A DNA stretch of 41,081 nucleotides, from contig JANWVU010000003.1 of NCBI GenBank assembly GCA_025056465.1, positions 1-41,081 of the forward strand, in the 5' to 3' direction. This document shows positions 13,192 through 25,961 of the stretch, in pieces. Every line of letters starts with the position of its first letter. Within the stretch, counting starts at the first letter, position 1. The stretch comes from Verrucomicrobiia bacterium. Its GTDB lineage: Bacteria; Verrucomicrobiota; Verrucomicrobiia; Palsa-1439. A model generated the notes under the pieces. That model was not told the DNA's origin, made no database searches, and saw only the letters and a program-made list of their open reading frames with translations. Position numbers and translations under genes: made by a program.

Positions 13192-16100
13192 ATGGCCGAA
13201 CGAAAAAATTTGGGCAAATTAACCGACGTCATTGATCCGCCGGATCTGATCGAAACGCAGATCCGATCTTATGCGGAGTTTTTGCAAGCCGATGTGCCCC
13301 CGGCACGCCGCAAGAACGTGGGCTTGCAACTGGTGTTCAAGGAAGTGTTTCCCATCGAAAGCTATGATGGGCAGGCGACGTTGGATTTTGTCGAATACAC
13401 GATCGGCGAGCCGAAAGTGACGTGGTTGGATTGCATTCGGGAGGCGATTACGTACAGCGCGCCGTTGCATGTCACGTTTCGGTTGAAGGATGCCAACGGC
13501 ACCAAAGAAGAGAAGGTGTATATGGGGGAAATACCCCTGATGACGCCATCCGGTAGCTTTGTGATCAATGGTGCCGAGCGGGTCATTGTGAGCCAATTAC
13601 ACCGGTCGCCGGGCGTGAGTTTTGAGCAGACAGTGCACTCCAGCGGCGAGGTGTTGTACGGTTTTCGGATCATACCGGACCACGGGACGTGGCTGGAGAT
13701 GCAGTTCGACCAAAATGATCTGCTGAACATTTTTCTCGATCGGCGACATCGGCGGCGAAAGTTTTTGGTGACGACGTTCCTGCGGGCGCTGGGATTCAGC
13801 ACGGACGAGGACATCATCAAATTATTTTATAAGATTGAGGATTTGAGACTGCGGACGTTTCTCGAGGGCGAGGAAACGCTGACTAAGGTGCCGATCGCGG
13901 ATGTGATGGACGAGGAACGGGGCGTGGTTGTGGCGCGCGCGTTTGAGCCGTTGACGAAGTCGGTCGCCCGGCAGGTGTTGGACCTGAAAATCGACAAGAT
14001 CAAAGTGGTGGATATATCGTCGGACGACGGGGTCATCATCAAATCGTTGCGCAAGGACCCGACGAAAAATCAGGAGGAAGCGCTCAAGGAGATTTACCGA
14101 CGGTTGCGACCAGGGGACCCGCCGACGGTGGCCAATGCGCAGGCGATGTTGAAACGGCTGTTTTTCGATCCACGCCGGTATGACCTGGGTCGGGTGGGGC
14201 GTTACAAGCTCAATCAGAAGTTGAATCGGCAGGTGGACCTCGACAAACGCATCTTGGAGTTGGACGACATCATCGAGGCCATCAAGTATTTGATTAACTT
14301 GCGGCGGGGCGAGGGCACGGTGGATGACATTGACCATTTGGGCAGTCGTCGCCTCCGCACAGTTGGGGAGTTGTTGGCCAACCAGTGCCGGGTCGGTTTG
14401 GCGCGTATGGAGCGCGTGGTGAAAGAGCGAATGACGTTGTTGGATGTGAACACCACCACGATGACGCCGCAGAGCTTGGTGAACCCGAAAGCGCTGGCGG
14501 CGGTGATTCGCGATTTCTTTGGTCGTAGTCAGCTCAGCCAATTCATGGATCAAACCAACCCGCTCAGTGAATTGACGCACAAACGGCGGTTGTCGGCCCT
14601 GGGGCCGGGCGGGTTGTCGCGCGACCGTGCGGGTTTTGAGGTGCGGGACGTGCATCCGTCGCACTACGGTCGAATTTGTCCGATTGAGACACCCGAAGGC
14701 CCGAACATCGGTTTGATCAGCGCGATGAGCACGTACACGCGGGTCAACGAGTTCGGGTTTATCGAGACACCGTACCGGCGTGTGAAGGACGGGCGAGTCA
14801 CTGATCAGGTGGATTACCTCACGGCGGACCAAGAAGAGAACTTTGTCATCGCGCAAGCCAACGCCCCGATTGACTCGCGTGGTCACCTGGTGGGGCCGAA
14901 GGTATCGTGCCGGTATCGTGCGGATTTCATCGAGGTGGAACCGGAGCGTGTGCAGTACATGGACGTGTCGCCCAAACAGTTGGTCTCCGTGGCGGCGGGT
15001 TTGATCCCGTTTTTGGAACACGACGATGCCAACCGCGCATTGATGGGGTCGAACATGCAACGGCAGGCAGTGCCGTTGTTGCGCAGCGAGGCGCCGCTGG
15101 TGGGTACGGGACTTGAGGAGCGCGTGGCGCGAGATTCGAGAGTGTGCGTGATTGCCGAGGAAAGCGGTGTGGTGGCGAGTGTGGATGCGTTGCGCATCAT
15201 CGTTACCAAGGATGGGAAGCTGCCGGAAGGCAAACGCAAGATCGTGCACGACCCTGAGAACCACATTTACGTGTACGAGTTGCGGAAGTTCATGCGGTCG
15301 AATGCGGCCACCTGTTTCAACCAGAAGCCGATTGTGCGAAAGGGCGAGCGGGTGAAGAAAGGACAAGTGCTCGCAGATGGTCCATGCGTGGACCACGGTG
15401 AGTTGGCTTTGGGTCGAAATGTGCTGGTCGCATTCATGCCGTGGAACGGGTACAATTTTGAGGATGCGATTCTGATTAGTGAACGGTTGGTTAGAGACGA
15501 CGTTTACACCTCGATTCACATAGAGGAGTTCGAGTGCGGCGCCCGGGACACGAAATTGGGGCCAGAGGAAATCACGCGCGACATTCCCAATGTCGGGGAG
15601 GAGGCGCTGAAAAATCTGGGGCATGACGGCGTAATTCGCGTAGGCGCCGAGGTGCGGCCTGGAGACATCCTCGTAGGTAAAATCACACCAAAGAGCGAGA
15701 CGGAGTTGGCTCCAGAGGAACGGTTGTTGCGCGCCATTTTCGGTGAAAAAGCGGCCGACGTGAAGGACACGTCTTTGCGTGTGCCCAGCGGCCAATACGG
15801 CATCGTGATGGGAGTGCGAGTCTCCGCTCGGAAAGAGCCGAAGCGTGCAGACTTGACGCCTTCGGAGATCAAACGGCAGCGCAAGCTGATAGATGAGGAA
15901 CACCGTCGCAAAACCGAGGAGTTACGCGAGGAGTTGACAGAAAAACTTAGCAACATTTTGCTGGGTGAGAAAATTCCGTTGGATGTGGTCAACAGCGAAA
16001 CCGGTGAGATCATCATACCGGCAAATCGCAAAATCACCAAAACACTGCTGCGGAAGTTGGCGGCGGTGTACGACCGCATTGAGATCGATCCGTCGCCCAT

Positions 16101-16980
16101 CCGCATCAAGATCCACGAGATCATCGGGGAGTTCACGCATCGGTTTGAAGACGTGAACATGGAACGAGACCGCAAGCTCGAGGGTTTGGAGAGCGGGGAA
16201 GAGATTGATAGCGGCATTATCAAACAGGTGCGGGTTTACGTGGCGAGTAAACGCAAAATCAGCGTCGGCGATAAAATGGCCGGACGTCATGGAAACAAGG
16301 GTGTGGTCGCGAAAATCGTTCGCGAGGAGGATATGCCGTTCTTGGAAGACGGCACGCCGGTGGACATCGTATTGAACCCACTGGGTGTACCAAGCCGCAT
16401 GAATGTAGGGCAGGTTCTGGAGACGCATCTAGGGATCGCGGCAAAAGCGCTGGGGATGAAGGTTGCGTCGCCGGTCTTTGACGGGGTGGAGGAAAAACAG
16501 ATTTGGGAGATGATTGAGCAGGCGCGGAAAGTGGAAGGCTACCGGTGGTTGCTGCCAAATGGAAAAGCGCGCGTGTACGACGGGCGCACCGGCGAGCCGT
16601 TTGAACAGGAAGTGGTGGTGGGGCAAATCTACATGCTCAAACTGGGTCACCTCGTGGCCGACAAGATCCACGCGCGTGCGGTGGGCCCGTACTCGTTGGT
16701 GACGCAGCAACCGTTGGGTGGCAAAGCGCAGCATGGCGGCCAGCGATTCGGTGAGATGGAAGTTTGGGCGATGGAAGCGTACGGAGCGGCGTATTCGTTG
16801 CAGGAGTTGCTGACCGTGAAATCGGACGACGTACCCGGTCGGACACGGATTTATGAGGATATCGTGAAGGGAATGAACACACTCGACGCGGGCACGCCAG
16901 AGTCCTTCAACGTGCTGATGAAAGAGATGCAAGGGTTGTGTCTCGATATTCGAGTCGGAAAGAACGGAGGTGAGAGGTAA
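13192..16980 (+). CDS. rpoB: DNA-directed RNA polymerase beta subunit
   Basis: This 1262-residue catalytic subunit shows the rifampicin pocket at about residues 446-475, with [25 protein letters not shown]. The D, H and S positions linked to resistance elsewhere are wild type. Downstream are [21 protein letters not shown], the active-site region [33 protein letters not shown], and the C-terminal [18 protein letters not shown] clamp segment. Length is in the range of compact bacterial beta subunits without the large insertions of gamma-proteobacteria. rpoC begins three bases after the stop. Confidence 0.99.
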   Translation: MAERKNLGKLTDVIDPPDLIETQIRSYAEFLQADVPPARRKNVGLQLVFKEVFPIESYDGQATLDFVEYTIGEPKVTWLDCIREAITYSAPLHVTFRLKDANGTKEEKVYMGEIPLMTPSGSFVINGAERVIVSQLHRSPGVSFEQTVHSSGEVLYGFRIIPDHGTWLEMQFDQNDLLNIFLDRRHRRRKFLVTTFLRALGFSTDEDIIKLFYKIEDLRLRTFLEGEETLTKVPIADVMDEERGVVVARAFEPLTKSVARQVLDLKIDKIKVVDISSDDGVIIKSLRKDPTKNQEEALKEIYRRLRPGDPPTVANAQAMLKRLFFDPRRYDLGRVGRYKLNQKLNRQVDLDKRILELDDIIEAIKYLINLRRGEGTVDDIDHLGSRRLRTVGELLANQCRVGLARMERVVKERMTLLDVNTTTMTPQSLVNPKALAAVIRDFFGRSQLSQFMDQTNPLSELTHKRRLSALGPGGLSRDRAGFEVRDVHPSHYGRICPIETPEGPNIGLISAMSTYTRVNEFGFIETPYRRVKDGRVTDQVDYLTADQEENFVIAQANAPIDSRGHLVGPKVSCRYRADFIEVEPERVQYMDVSPKQLVSVAAGLIPFLEHDDANRALMGSNMQRQAVPLLRSEAPLVGTGLEERVARDSRVCVIAEESGVVASVDALRIIVTKDGKLPEGKRKIVHDPENHIYVYELRKFMRSNAATCFNQKPIVRKGERVKKGQVLADGPCVDHGELALGRNVLVAFMPWNGYNFEDAILISERLVRDDVYTSIHIEEFECGARDTKLGPEEITRDIPNVGEEALKNLGHDGVIRVGAEVRPGDILVGKITPKSETELAPEERLLRAIFGEKAADVKDTSLRVPSGQYGIVMGVRVSARKEPKRADLTPSEIKRQRKLIDEEHRRKTEELREELTEKLSNILLGEKIPLDVVNSETGEIIIPANRKITKTLLRKLAAVYDRIEIDPSPIRIKIHEIIGEFTHRFEDVNMERDRKLEGLESGEEIDSGIIKQVRVYVASKRKISVGDKMAGRHGNKGVVAKIVREEDMPFLEDGTPVDIVLNPLGVPSRMNVGQVLETHLGIAAKALGMKVASPVFDGVEEKQIWEMIEQARKVEGYRWLLPNGKARVYDGRTGEPFEQEVVVGQIYMLKLGHLVADKIHARAVGPYSLVTQQPLGGKAQHGGQRFGEMEVWAMEAYGAAYSLQELLTVKSDDVPGRTRIYEDIVKGMNTLDAGTPESFNVLMKEMQGLCLDIRVGKNGGER

Positions 16981-16983
16981 CCC

Positions 16984-19900
16984 ATGAGCAACCCCTTAGG
17001 TGCCACAACAGATCGTCCGACCGCAGCCAGCGCATCTGCGTCAGCAACGATTGCGGCACGGGTGGCGCTTGGCTTGGAGAAATCCGATCAGTTTGACTAT
17101 GTCAGCATTGGACTAGCGTCACCCGAAACGATTCGGTCTTGGTCGCATGGTGAAGTAAAAAATCCTGAGACCATTAACTACCGGACATTCAAGCCGGAGA
17201 AGGGCGGGCTTTTCTGCGAGCGGATTTTTGGGCCGACACGCGACTGGGAGTGCAATTGCGGCAAGTACAAACGCATCAAGCACAAGGGCGTCATTTGCGA
17301 TCGCTGCGGCGTGGAAGTGACCATGGCGCGCGTGCGCCGCGAACGGATGGGACACATCGAACTGGCGGTGCCGGTGAGCCACATCTGGTTTTTCAAATGC
17401 ATGCCGTCGCGGATGGGGTTGATGTTGGACATGACGGCGCGCGAGTTGGAGCGCGTGATTTATTACGAAGACTACATCGTGGTGGATCCCGGCAAAACGC
17501 CGCTGAAACCGAAACAACTGCTCAACGAAATGGAATATCGCGAGGCGCGGGAGCAATACGGTGATGGGTTTGTGGCGAAGATGGGCGCCGAAGCGGTGCG
17601 GGATTTGTTGCAGCGAATTGATCTGCGGAAAACGGTCAGCGACCTCGAGCAACAGTTGGAAGCGACCAAGAGCAAACAGACCCGCAAGAAAATCGCCAAA
17701 CGCCTGAAAATCATGAAGGCGTTTATTGCAGCCAAGATGCGACCCGAGTGGATGGTGTTGGAAGTGTTGCCGGTTATCCCGCCTGACTTGCGCCCGTTGG
17801 TGCCACTGGAGGGCGGACGGTTTGCAACGAGCGATTTGAATGATCTGTATCGGCGCGTGATCAACCGCAACAATCGACTGAAAAACCTGCTTCAACTCAA
17901 AACGCCCGACGTCATCATCCGCAACGAAAAACGCATGTTGCAGGAGGCGGTGGATGCGCTGCTGGACAACGGCCGGCATGGTCGGGCGGTGACCGGTGCG
18001 GGCGGGCGACCGCTGAAGTCATTGGCCGACATGCTAAAAGGCAAGAGCGGGCGGTTTCGTCAGAACCTGCTCGGCAAGCGCGTGGATTACTCCGGTCGCT
18101 CGGTGATTGTCATTGGGCCGGAGCTGAAACTGCATCAATGCGGTTTGCCGAAGAAAATGGCGTTGGTGTTGTTCGAGCCATTCATCATTCGGCGGTTGCG
18201 AGATATTGGTGTGGTGCACACGATCAAATCGGCGAAGCGCATGATCGAGCGACAATCGCCGGAAGTGTGGGATATCTTGGAGGAGGTCACGCGCGGTCAT
18301 CCGGTTTTGCTCAACCGGGCGCCGACGCTACACCGACTTTCGATTCAAGCGTTCGAACCTCAGCTCATCGAGGGCGATGCCATCCGAATTCACCCGTTGG
18401 TGTGCACGGCATACAACGCGGACTTTGACGGCGACCAGATGGCTGTGCATGTGCCGTTGTCCATTGAGGCCCAAATGGAGGCGCGTTTACTGTTGTTATC
18501 CACGAACAACATTTTCTCCCCGTCCAGTGGCAAGCCCATCACGACCCCTACGCAAGACATCGCCTTGGGAGTGTACTACCTGACTCACGAGGGCCGAGAA
18601 AAACGCAGCGGAGACGGCGAAAGACCGCGGCTCAAATTGTTCGGCAGCACGCAAGAAGTGTTCTTCGCTTATGACGAAGGGGCAGTGAAGTTGCATGAGT
18701 GGATTCGACTGCCGAACCCTGATTACGGTCGGGAGACAGCGTTTGGAAATCCAACGGCGAAAATCATCGAAACAACAGTGGGGCGAGTCATTTTCAACGA
18801 GATTTGGCCGCCTAAAGTTGGGTTCGTAAACAAGGTGGTCAACAAGAGCACGTTGGGGGACATCATTTGGCAGTGTTACCGCCGTGAAGGTCATGAGCGA
18901 ACGGTTGCCGTTTTGGATGATCTCAAGGCGCTCGGGTTCGAGTACGCGACGCGGGCCGGTGTCTCAATCGGCTTGGTTGACATGATCATTCCCAGCGAGA
19001 AGCAGAAGGTGATTGATGACGCGCAGAAGCAGGTGGCTGAGGTGGACCGCCAATATCGGCGCGGGATTATCACGGATGGCGAGCGCTACAATAAAATCAT
19101 CGATATTTGGACGCATGCCACGGAGCTGATTTCCAACCTGATGTACACGACGATGGAGCACAACGATGGCAAGCGGGAGCTCAACCCCGTGTACATCATG
19201 GTGGACTCGAAAGCGCGTGGCTCGAAGCAGCAGATCCGGCAGTTGGCCGGAATTCGGGGGTTGATGGCGAAGCCATCGGGCGAAATCATCGAGAGACCGA
19301 TTTTGTCGAACTTCCGCGAAGGGTTGAGCGTGTTGGAGTACTTCATCTCCACGCACGGCGCGCGCAAGGGATTGGCAGATACGGCGCTCAAGACGGCTGA
19401 TTCCGGCTATCTCACACGCAAGCTGGTGGACGTTGCGCAAGACGTGATCATCCGCGAGGAGGATTGCGGGACGGTCAACGGCATTTGGGTCAAACCCATC
19501 TACGAAGGGGAGGATGAAATCGTCAAACTCAGCGAGCGGATCATCGGGCGCATCGCAGCAGAGGATATTCTGGAGCCGGTCACGAAGAAAAAAATCGTGG
19601 CAGCCAACCAGGAAATTGACGAATCGGCAGCCGAAACGATCACGAAGCTGGGTATCGAACGGGTGAAGATTCGCTCGGTGCTGACTTGCGAATCGCGCCG
19701 CGGGGTGTGTGTCATGTGTTACGGGCGCAATCTGGCGACCGGTAAGCTGGCGTCGGTGGGTGAAGCGGTGGGCATCATCGCGGCGCAATCCATCGGTGAA
19801 CCCGGTACGCAATTGACGATGCGGACGTTCCACATCGGCGGCACGGCGTCGCAGGTGTTCAAGCAACCGCAAATCCGCGCGAAGAACGATGGCATTGTTC

Positions 19901-21171
19901 GCTATCAAGACGTGCGCGCTGTGCAACGATCGGAAGGCACCTATGTGGCGTTGAACAAGAACGGCCAAATCATCATCACCAATGAGGAAGGCCGGGAATT
20001 GGAGCGGTACAACATCGTCATCGGGGCCGAGCTTTCCGTGCCGGACGGCGGGCGGGTAAAGAAGGGCGATGTGTTTGTGCAATGGGACCCGCACAACGTG
20101 CCGGTGTTGACGGAGGTGGGCGGGCGCGTGAAGTTCCACGACATCATCGAGGGTGTCACGGTCAAGCGGGAGCAAGATGAAGCAACCGGCGTGATGGGCA
20201 CGGTCGTCATCGAGCACAAAGAGGATTTGCATCCGCAGGTCAACATTCTCAACGAGGCCGGTGAGACGTTGGCCGTGTATGCGATTCCGGCAGGGGCGCA
20301 CATTGTGGTGGAGGAAGGGCAGGTCATTCAGGCGGGTGCGTTGTTGGCGAAGACGCCCCGCAAGATGATCACGACGCGCGACATCACCGGCGGTTTGCCG
20401 CGTGTGGCCGAGTTGTTCGAGGCGCGTCGGCCCAAGGAAGCCGCGGAGATTGCACGAATCGATGGGGTGGTGGATTTTGCCGGCACCACGCGCGGCAAAC
20501 GGAAGATCATCGTCCGCGATCCGAAGACGGGTCAGGAGGAGGAACACCTAATTTCGCCGAACAAACACATCATTGTCTTTCGCGGTGATGTGGTAAAGAA
20601 GGGGCAGCAACTGACGGAGGGACCGGTGGTGCCGCAAGAGGTGTTGGAGGTGTGCGGCCCGCAAGAGTTGCAGGAGTACCTGGTCAACGAAGTGCAAGAG
20701 GTCTACCGGCTCCAAGGCGTGGAGATCAACGACAAGCATATTGAGATCATCGTGCGGCAAATGTTGCGCAAAGTGCGTATTACGGAGCCGGGCGACACGA
20801 GTTTCCTGTGGGGGGATCAGGTGGACAAAATCAAATTTGAGGAGGAAAACCGCCGCATACAGGAAGCGGGTGGGAAACCTGCCGAGGCGCAACCGGTGTT
20901 GCTGGGCATCACAAAGGCGTCGCTTGAAACGGAGTCGTTCATCAGCGCGGCGTCATTCCAAGACACGACGCGAGTGTTGACGGAGGCGGCGACACTGGGG
21001 CGGGTGGACTATTTGACCGGGTTCAAGGAGAACGTCATCATGGGGCACTTGATACCGGCGGGGACCGGTTTTAGCAAAGTTCGCAACATTCGGCTGGTCC
21101 CGCTGGCCGAGCCGGTGGAACCGCCGCCGGTCACTGAATCCGGTACAGAGGTGCTGCAGTCGGCTTCCTGA
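16984..21171 (+). CDS. rpoC: DNA-directed RNA polymerase beta' subunit
   Basis: This 1395-residue subunit has an N-terminal zinc module with CNCG (about 90) and CDRCGVEV (about 105). The Mg-binding catalytic loop [12 protein letters not shown] is at about 478-489. A second zinc cluster [11 protein letters not shown] is at about 901-911, and the trigger-loop region [22 protein letters not shown] follows. The C-terminal part carries [13 protein letters not shown] and the end helix [19 protein letters not shown], which contacts omega. The first 25 residues are a low-complexity S/A/T stretch not seen in most homologues. It forms the polymerase core with RpoB and with RpoA at 38166. Confidence 0.99.
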   Translation: MSNPLGATTDRPTAASASASATIAARVALGLEKSDQFDYVSIGLASPETIRSWSHGEVKNPETINYRTFKPEKGGLFCERIFGPTRDWECNCGKYKRIKHKGVICDRCGVEVTMARVRRERMGHIELAVPVSHIWFFKCMPSRMGLMLDMTARELERVIYYEDYIVVDPGKTPLKPKQLLNEMEYREAREQYGDGFVAKMGAEAVRDLLQRIDLRKTVSDLEQQLEATKSKQTRKKIAKRLKIMKAFIAAKMRPEWMVLEVLPVIPPDLRPLVPLEGGRFATSDLNDLYRRVINRNNRLKNLLQLKTPDVIIRNEKRMLQEAVDALLDNGRHGRAVTGAGGRPLKSLADMLKGKSGRFRQNLLGKRVDYSGRSVIVIGPELKLHQCGLPKKMALVLFEPFIIRRLRDIGVVHTIKSAKRMIERQSPEVWDILEEVTRGHPVLLNRAPTLHRLSIQAFEPQLIEGDAIRIHPLVCTAYNADFDGDQMAVHVPLSIEAQMEARLLLLSTNNIFSPSSGKPITTPTQDIALGVYYLTHEGREKRSGDGERPRLKLFGSTQEVFFAYDEGAVKLHEWIRLPNPDYGRETAFGNPTAKIIETTVGRVIFNEIWPPKVGFVNKVVNKSTLGDIIWQCYRREGHERTVAVLDDLKALGFEYATRAGVSIGLVDMIIPSEKQKVIDDAQKQVAEVDRQYRRGIITDGERYNKIIDIWTHATELISNLMYTTMEHNDGKRELNPVYIMVDSKARGSKQQIRQLAGIRGLMAKPSGEIIERPILSNFREGLSVLEYFISTHGARKGLADTALKTADSGYLTRKLVDVAQDVIIREEDCGTVNGIWVKPIYEGEDEIVKLSERIIGRIAAEDILEPVTKKKIVAANQEIDESAAETITKLGIERVKIRSVLTCESRRGVCVMCYGRNLATGKLASVGEAVGIIAAQSIGEPGTQLTMRTFHIGGTASQVFKQPQIRAKNDGIVRYQDVRAVQRSEGTYVALNKNGQIIITNEEGRELERYNIVIGAELSVPDGGRVKKGDVFVQWDPHNVPVLTEVGGRVKFHDIIEGVTVKREQDEATGVMGTVVIEHKEDLHPQVNILNEAGETLAVYAIPAGAHIVVEEGQVIQAGALLAKTPRKMITTRDITGGLPRVAELFEARRPKEAAEIARIDGVVDFAGTTRGKRKIIVRDPKTGQEEEHLISPNKHIIVFRGDVVKKGQQLTEGPVVPQEVLEVCGPQELQEYLVNEVQEVYRLQGVEINDKHIEIIVRQMLRKVRITEPGDTSFLWGDQVDKIKFEEENRRIQEAGGKPAEAQPVLLGITKASLETESFISAASFQDTTRVLTEAATLGRVDYLTGFKENVIMGHLIPAGTGFSKVRNIRLVPLAEPVEPPPVTESGTEVLQSAS

Positions 21172-21189
21172 ACGGTTGCGACATTGGGC

Positions 21190-21218
21190 TTGCGCGACCG
21201 GAGGGTGTCTGCTAGTTT
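21190..21218 (+). promoter_or_regulatory. Weak promoter candidate before rpsL
   Basis: TTGCGC (21190-21195) and TAGTTT (21213-21218) are 17 bases apart, with TGC directly before the -10. The match is only moderate. The 89-base gap between rpoC and rpsL also contains a 5-bp hairpin (CGGGC/GCCCG). An internal promoter for the str genes is possible; read-through from upstream may equally serve. Confidence 0.25.
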
Positions 21219-21260
21219 TCGCGCCCCTCGGGCCGGTGCCCGAAACGCACGATTCACAAC

Positions 21261-21656
21261 ATGCCAACAATCAATCAATTGGTACGCAAAGGTCGTCGGG
21301 CGGCGCGGGCGAAATCGAAATCGCCGGCGCTGGCTGGGTGCCCGCAACGGCGCGGTGTGTGTTTGCAGGTCATGACGCGGACGCCGAAGAAACCCAACTC
21401 GGCATTGCGGAAGGTTGCCAAGGTGCGTTTGACGAACGGAACGGAGGTCATCGCATACATACCGGATGAGGGCCACAATTTGCAGGAGCACTCGATCGTA
21501 CTGGTGCGCGGTGGCCGCGTCAAAGACCTACCGGGTGTGCGTTATCATATCGTGCGCGGCACGCTGGACGCACAGGGTGTGGAGAAGCGTCGGCGGAGCC
21601 GGTCGAAGTATGGAGTGAAGCGCCCGAAAGGTGGGGCGCCGAAGAGCGGTTCCTGA
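21261..21656 (+). CDS. rpsL: 30S ribosomal protein S12
   Basis: This 131-residue protein is [11 protein letters not shown] at the start, with the decoding-site loop [19 protein letters not shown] and a second loop [26 protein letters not shown]. The lysines linked to streptomycin resistance elsewhere are unchanged. The position before GHNL is DE instead of the more common GE. It has a short basic tail [13 protein letters not shown]. rpsG follows after 18 bases, and together with fusA this is the classical str set, here without a tuf copy at its end. Confidence 0.98.
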   Translation: MPTINQLVRKGRRAARAKSKSPALAGCPQRRGVCLQVMTRTPKKPNSALRKVAKVRLTNGTEVIAYIPDEGHNLQEHSIVLVRGGRVKDLPGVRYHIVRGTLDAQGVEKRRRSRSKYGVKRPKGGAPKSGS

Positions 21657-21674
21657 GCGTGATGTGAGGGCACG

Positions 21675-22145
21675 ATGCGAAGACGACGCGCAGAGAAGCG
21701 ACAACGTCCACCGGATTACCAGTACGGCAGTCCGTTGGTGACCCGATTGATTAATTGTGTAATGCGGCGGGGGAAGAAATCCGTTGCAGAGCGGATCGTG
21801 TATGGTGCGTTTGAACGCATCCAGCAAAAGGTGACGGATCGGTCGCCGCTGGATGTGTTGGGGACGGCGTTGGAGAACGTGAAGCCGCGTCTGGAGGTGA
21901 AATCGCGTCGGGTGGGTGGTGCCAATTATCAGGTGCCGGTCGAGGTGGCACCTGACCGGCAGGAGGCGTTGGCGTTGCGATGGATCATTGAATTTGCGCG
22001 CAACCGCAAGGGCGTGGCGATGGCCGATGCATTGGCGGCAGAAATTTTGGATGCGTCGAACAATACCGGTGCGGCGGTGAAGAAACGCGAGGACACGCAC
22101 AAGATGGCGCAAGCCAACCGGGCATTCGCGCATTATCGGTGGTAG
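21675..22145 (+). CDS. rpsG: 30S ribosomal protein S7
   Basis: This 156-residue protein reads [14 protein letters not shown], then [48 protein letters not shown] and a C-terminal [21 protein letters not shown]. It nucleates assembly of the head of the small subunit on 16S rRNA and often represses the str operon. Length and motifs are normal. The 64-base spacer to fusA is longer than most others in this cluster. Confidence 0.98.
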   Translation: MRRRRAEKRQRPPDYQYGSPLVTRLINCVMRRGKKSVAERIVYGAFERIQQKVTDRSPLDVLGTALENVKPRLEVKSRRVGGANYQVPVEVAPDRQEALALRWIIEFARNRKGVAMADALAAEILDASNNTGAAVKKREDTHKMAQANRAFAHYRW

Positions 22146-22209
22146 GCGAGGCAAAACGGCGAGGCGACGAAGACGAAACGACGGGAATCAGTAACCAGTG
22201 GGAATAAAC

Positions 22210-24366
22210 ATGGAAGCAGTATTAGACAAACCGAAACCGAGCGGTGCGAAGGGCGCTGCCGCTCCCGGTCGGCTCGTGCCGTTGGATCGCACACGCAACA
22301 TCGGCATCTGTGCCCACATTGATGCCGGTAAGACGACGACCACCGAGCGTATCCTGTTCTACACCGGCAAGGTGTACAAAGTGGGCGAGGTCCATGAGGG
22401 AACCGCGACAATGGACTGGATGGAACAGGAACGGGAGCGCGGGATTACGATCACGAGCGCGGCGACGACTTGTTTCTGGCGGGAACATCGGATCAACATC
22501 ATTGATACGCCCGGCCACGTGGATTTCACGGTGGAGGTGGAGCGAAGCTTGCGGGTGTTGGATGGTGCCTGCGCGGTGTTCTGCGCGGTGGGGGGAGTGG
22601 AACCGCAATCGGAGACGGTATGGCGCCAGGCAAACAAGTACCGGGTGCCCCGAGTGGCGTTCGTCAACAAGATGGATCGTACCGGGGCGGATTTTGAGGG
22701 TGCGATTCAACAGATGCGGGAGCGGCTGGCAGCCAACGCGGTGGCCATACAAATTCCCATCGGACGAGAGGCGGAATTTCGTGGTGTCGTCAACCTGGTG
22801 ACGATGAAGGCGCACATTTGGGGTGGGGATGAGCTCGGCGCCAAATTTGATGTGGTGGATATTCCAGGGGAATTACGCGAGGCCGCAAACGCCGCGCACA
22901 ATCGGCTCGTGGAGGCCGTGGCGGAAAAAGACGAGACGATCATGGAGTTGTATTTGGACGGGCGGGAGATTACGCCCGAGCAGTTGCGCGCGGCGATTCG
23001 TCGGCTGACAATTAAGAATGAACTGGTGCCGGTCCTGTGCGGGTCGGCATTCAAGAATAAGGGCGTGCAACCGCTGCTGGATGCGGTCGTGGACTATCTA
23101 CCTTCGCCGGTGGACATCGCCGCCGTGAGCGGGATCAACCCGAATACGAAACAGCCCGAGACGCGCCCGTGCGATGATTCCGCGCCGTTTTGCGCGTTGG
23201 CATTCAAAATATGGTCGGATCCATATGCCGGTAAGCTGATTTTCTTCCGCGTGTACTCGGGACAGCTAGAGAAAGGCATGACGGTTTACAATCCGCGCAA
23301 CAATAAGCGGGAGCGTGTGGGACGGTTGTTGGAGATGCACGCAAACACGCGCGAAGAGATTGATCGCTGTTGCGCGGGGGATATTGGTGCGCTGGTCGGA
23401 TTGAAGAACATCACAACGGGTGACACGATTTGCGATGAGAACCACCCGATTCTCTTGGAGTCCATCACATTCCCCGAGCCGGTGATTTCGATGGCGATTG
23501 AGCCGAACACGAAGGCGGATCGCGATAAGATGTCCACGGCGTTGCAACGGTTGGCGGAGGAAGACCCGACATTCCGGGTGAAGACGGACGAAGAGACCGG
23601 CCAAACGATCATCAGCGGGATGGGTGAGTTGCATCTGGACATTATCAAGGACCGCATGTTCCGTGAGTTCAATGTGCAGGCCAACGCCGGTAAACCTCAG
23701 GTTGCTTACCGGGAGACGGTCACGCGAACGGCCCAGGCGGAGGGCAAGTTTATCCGCCAATCCGGTGGTCGTGGTCAGTATGGTCATGCAATTATCACTT
23801 TGGCGCCGGGTGAGAAAGGTAGCGGCATTGTGATCGAGAACAAAATCGTGGGCGGCGCAATTCCGAAAGAGTACATCCCGGCAGTCGAGGATGGAATCAT
23901 GGAAGCCGCACAGACCGGGGTGTTGGCCGGCTATCCGTTGGTGGACATTAAGGTGGAGATTATTGATGGGACGTACCACGAAGTGGACTCCTCGGAGATT
24001 GCGTTCAAGATGGCCGGTAGTTTCGCGCTCAAGGAGGCCGCGCGCAAAGCGGACCCGATTTTGTTGGAACCAATCATGGACGTGGAGGTCATCACGCCCG
24101 AGGAACACATGGGAGACGTGATCGGGGATTTGAGCAGCCGCCGGGGCCGGGTACACCAGATTGAGAATCGCGCGACGTCCGTGGTGATTCATGCGTCGGT
24201 GCCTTTGGCAGAGATGTTCGGCTATGCGACGGCGTTACGGTCGTTGACCAAAGGTCGGGCGAGTTACTCGATGGAGCCGCAGACATTTGAGCGGGTGCCG
24301 GACAACATTCTGGCGACGATTCTGGATCGGGATACACCGAAAGGCAGTGCGGGAACGAAGAAATGA
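22210..24366 (+). CDS. fusA: Elongation factor G
   Basis: From the ATG at 22210 the protein has 718 residues; a GTG four codons earlier (22198) is an alternative and neither has a strong ribosome site. The P-loop [12 protein letters not shown] is at about residues 34-45, the switch I region keeps [20 protein letters not shown] is at about 99, and [10 protein letters not shown] follows. Domains II-V follow in order, with [10 protein letters not shown] and RGQYGHA visible. The N-terminal extension of about 20 residues ([12 protein letters not shown]) is low-complexity. EF-G drives translocation. The stop overlaps the rpsJ ATG by four bases. Confidence 0.97.
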   Translation: MEAVLDKPKPSGAKGAAAPGRLVPLDRTRNIGICAHIDAGKTTTTERILFYTGKVYKVGEVHEGTATMDWMEQERERGITITSAATTCFWREHRINIIDTPGHVDFTVEVERSLRVLDGACAVFCAVGGVEPQSETVWRQANKYRVPRVAFVNKMDRTGADFEGAIQQMRERLAANAVAIQIPIGREAEFRGVVNLVTMKAHIWGGDELGAKFDVVDIPGELREAANAAHNRLVEAVAEKDETIMELYLDGREITPEQLRAAIRRLTIKNELVPVLCGSAFKNKGVQPLLDAVVDYLPSPVDIAAVSGINPNTKQPETRPCDDSAPFCALAFKIWSDPYAGKLIFFRVYSGQLEKGMTVYNPRNNKRERVGRLLEMHANTREEIDRCCAGDIGALVGLKNITTGDTICDENHPILLESITFPEPVISMAIEPNTKADRDKMSTALQRLAEEDPTFRVKTDEETGQTIISGMGELHLDIIKDRMFREFNVQANAGKPQVAYRETVTRTAQAEGKFIRQSGGRGQYGHAIITLAPGEKGSGIVIENKIVGGAIPKEYIPAVEDGIMEAAQTGVLAGYPLVDIKVEIIDGTYHEVDSSEIAFKMAGSFALKEAARKADPILLEPIMDVEVITPEEHMGDVIGDLSSRRGRVHQIENRATSVVIHASVPLAEMFGYATALRSLTKGRASYSMEPQTFERVPDNILATILDRDTPKGSAGTKK

Positions 24367-24671
24367 ACCATCAACGCATCCGAATCCGGTTGAAGGGTTA
24401 CGACTACCGGTTGCTGGATCAATCGGCGCGGGAGATTGTCGAGACGGCCAAACGCACCGGCGCGAAGGTGGCCGGTCCGATTCCGTTGCCGACGGAGATT
24501 TGGCGACATTCGGTAAACCGATCGCCGCACGTGGACAAGAAGAGCATGGAGCAATTTGAAATGCGCACGCACAAGCGGCTGTTGGACATTGTCGATCCGA
24601 CGGCGCGCACGGTGGACGAGCTGAAAAAGCTCAACTTGCCGGCGGGCGTAGATATCAAAATCAAGATTTAG
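24363..24671 (+). CDS. rpsJ: 30S ribosomal protein S10
   Basis: This 102-residue protein is of standard length: [24 protein letters not shown], then [35 protein letters not shown], and a final AGVDIKIKI. Its loop at the NusB/NusG-binding face is intact. The ATGA overlap with fusA joins the str and S10 operons directly, which is less common than separate transcription units. Confidence 0.98.
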   Translation: MNHQRIRIRLKGYDYRLLDQSAREIVETAKRTGAKVAGPIPLPTEIWRHSVNRSPHVDKKSMEQFEMRTHKRLLDIVDPTARTVDELKKLNLPAGVDIKIKI

Positions 24672-24673
24672 CT

Positions 24674-25321
24674 ATGGAACTGCTCGGACGAAAATTGGGG
24701 ATGACACAGGTCTTCGATGAGCGCGGCAACCTGTGCGGGGTCACGGTCTTGGAGGTGGGGCCGTGCACGGTCTTGCAAAAGAAGACGCGTGAGACGGATG
24801 GGTACCGGGCGTTTCAGTTAGGTTTTGGCGAGCGCAAAACCAAGCATGTGACCAAACCCATGTTGGGGCATTTCAAAAAAGCCGGCGTTTCGCCCATGAT
24901 GTGGGTGAGAGAGTATCGGACGGATGACGAGCAAGTCTCCTTGAATGTGGGCGATCGGCTCACGGTGAAGGCCTTTCAGGTTGGGCAATACGTGGATGTC
25001 ATCGGCGTGAGCAAGGGGAGAGGGTTCCAAGGTGTGGTCAAGCGTCATCATTTTCGTGGCGGTGACGCCGCACACGGATGCAAAGGCTGGCATCGGCGAC
25101 CCGGTGCGATCTCCACTCGCATGACGCCGGGGTGGGTGAAGAAAAATCAGCGTATGCCGGGACACATGGGGCATACGCGGGTGACCGTGCAAAACTTGCG
25201 GGTTTTGGGCGTGCGCGAGGCGGACAATGTGTTGCTGATTGAGGGAGCGGTACCGGGGCCTCGGGGTGGTTTGGTGGTGGTGCGGCACGCAAAGAAGCGT
25301 CCGCCGGCAGGCGGCAAGTGA
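24674..25321 (+). CDS. rplC: 50S ribosomal protein L3
   Basis: This 215-residue protein begins MELLGRKLGMTQVFDERGNL, contains GRGFQGVVKRHHFRGGDAAHG and a RRPGAISTRMTPG segment, and ends PGPRGGLVVVRHAKK. The finger residue region near GRMAGH is here KNQRMPGHMGH. L3 reaches the peptidyl-transferase centre. It starts two bases after rpsJ, and the C-terminal PPAGGK tail runs up to seven bases before rplD. Confidence 0.98.
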   Translation: MELLGRKLGMTQVFDERGNLCGVTVLEVGPCTVLQKKTRETDGYRAFQLGFGERKTKHVTKPMLGHFKKAGVSPMMWVREYRTDDEQVSLNVGDRLTVKAFQVGQYVDVIGVSKGRGFQGVVKRHHFRGGDAAHGCKGWHRRPGAISTRMTPGWVKKNQRMPGHMGHTRVTVQNLRVLGVREADNVLLIEGAVPGPRGGLVVVRHAKKRPPAGGK

Positions 25322-25328
25322 GGCGCGC

Positions 25329-25961
25329 ATGAAGCTACCGGTAATGAGTTGGGACGGGACGCCGCGCGGCGAGGCGGAGATTGGGGAGGAGTGGATCATC
25401 CGCAATCACAAAGGCACGCAGGCGGTGCATGATGTGGTGGTGGGATTGCAGGCCAATGCGCGTTTGGGAACGGTCAAAACGAAGCAAATGGGTGAGGTGG
25501 CCGGTAGTGGGAAAAAACCGTGGCGACAGAAACACACCGGTCGCGCCCGTGCGGGTTCCTTCCAATCGCCGTTATGGCGTGGTGGCGCGGTGGTGTTTGG
25601 GCCGCGCCCGCGGGATTACTCTCACAAATTGCCGCGCAAAGTTCGGATGCTGGCGTTTCGCAAAGCCTTGAGCGACCGGCTAACGGCGGGCGACGTGATT
25701 GTTGTGGACGGGTTGAAACTGGCGAGCCACAAAACACGGGAATTTGTGAGCGGGTTGGCGAAGTTGGGACTTCAGGACCAACGCACGTTGGTCGTGACGG
25801 AGGCCATGGACAAGAATTTGAAATTGGCGACGCGAAATGTGCCGGGCGTGCGGGTGGAGTTGGCATCGGCGGTCAATGTGCTGGAGGTGTTGGCGGCCGA
25901 TAAGATTGTGGCGACGACCGGCGCATTGGAGCAAATGATCGCGAGGGTCAGTCGGTCATGA
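25329..25961 (+). CDS. rplD: 50S ribosomal protein L4
   Basis: I choose the ATG at 25329 (MKLPVMSWDGTPRGE), which gives 210 residues and only a 7-base spacer from rplC; earlier starts would run well into rplC. The tunnel loop reads TKQMGEVAGSGKKPWRQKHTG, then GRARAGS, with FGPRPRDYSHKLPRKVR following. L4 lines the exit tunnel and represses the S10 operon in some bacteria. Its stop overlaps the rplW ATG by four bases. Confidence 0.97.
   Translation: MKLPVMSWDGTPRGEAEIGEEWIIRNHKGTQAVHDVVVGLQANARLGTVKTKQMGEVAGSGKKPWRQKHTGRARAGSFQSPLWRGGAVVFGPRPRDYSHKLPRKVRMLAFRKALSDRLTAGDVIVVDGLKLASHKTREFVSGLAKLGLQDQRTLVVTEAMDKNLKLATRNVPGVRVELASAVNVLEVLAADKIVATTGALEQMIARVSRS

Noticed and set aside
13822-15903. 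Minus-strand frame of 693 codons antisense to rpoB
   Set aside because: It lies wholly inside rpoB, has shadow composition (H, R, L) and no start signals. A similar frame of 527 codons in rpoC (18964-20547) is rejected for the same reason.
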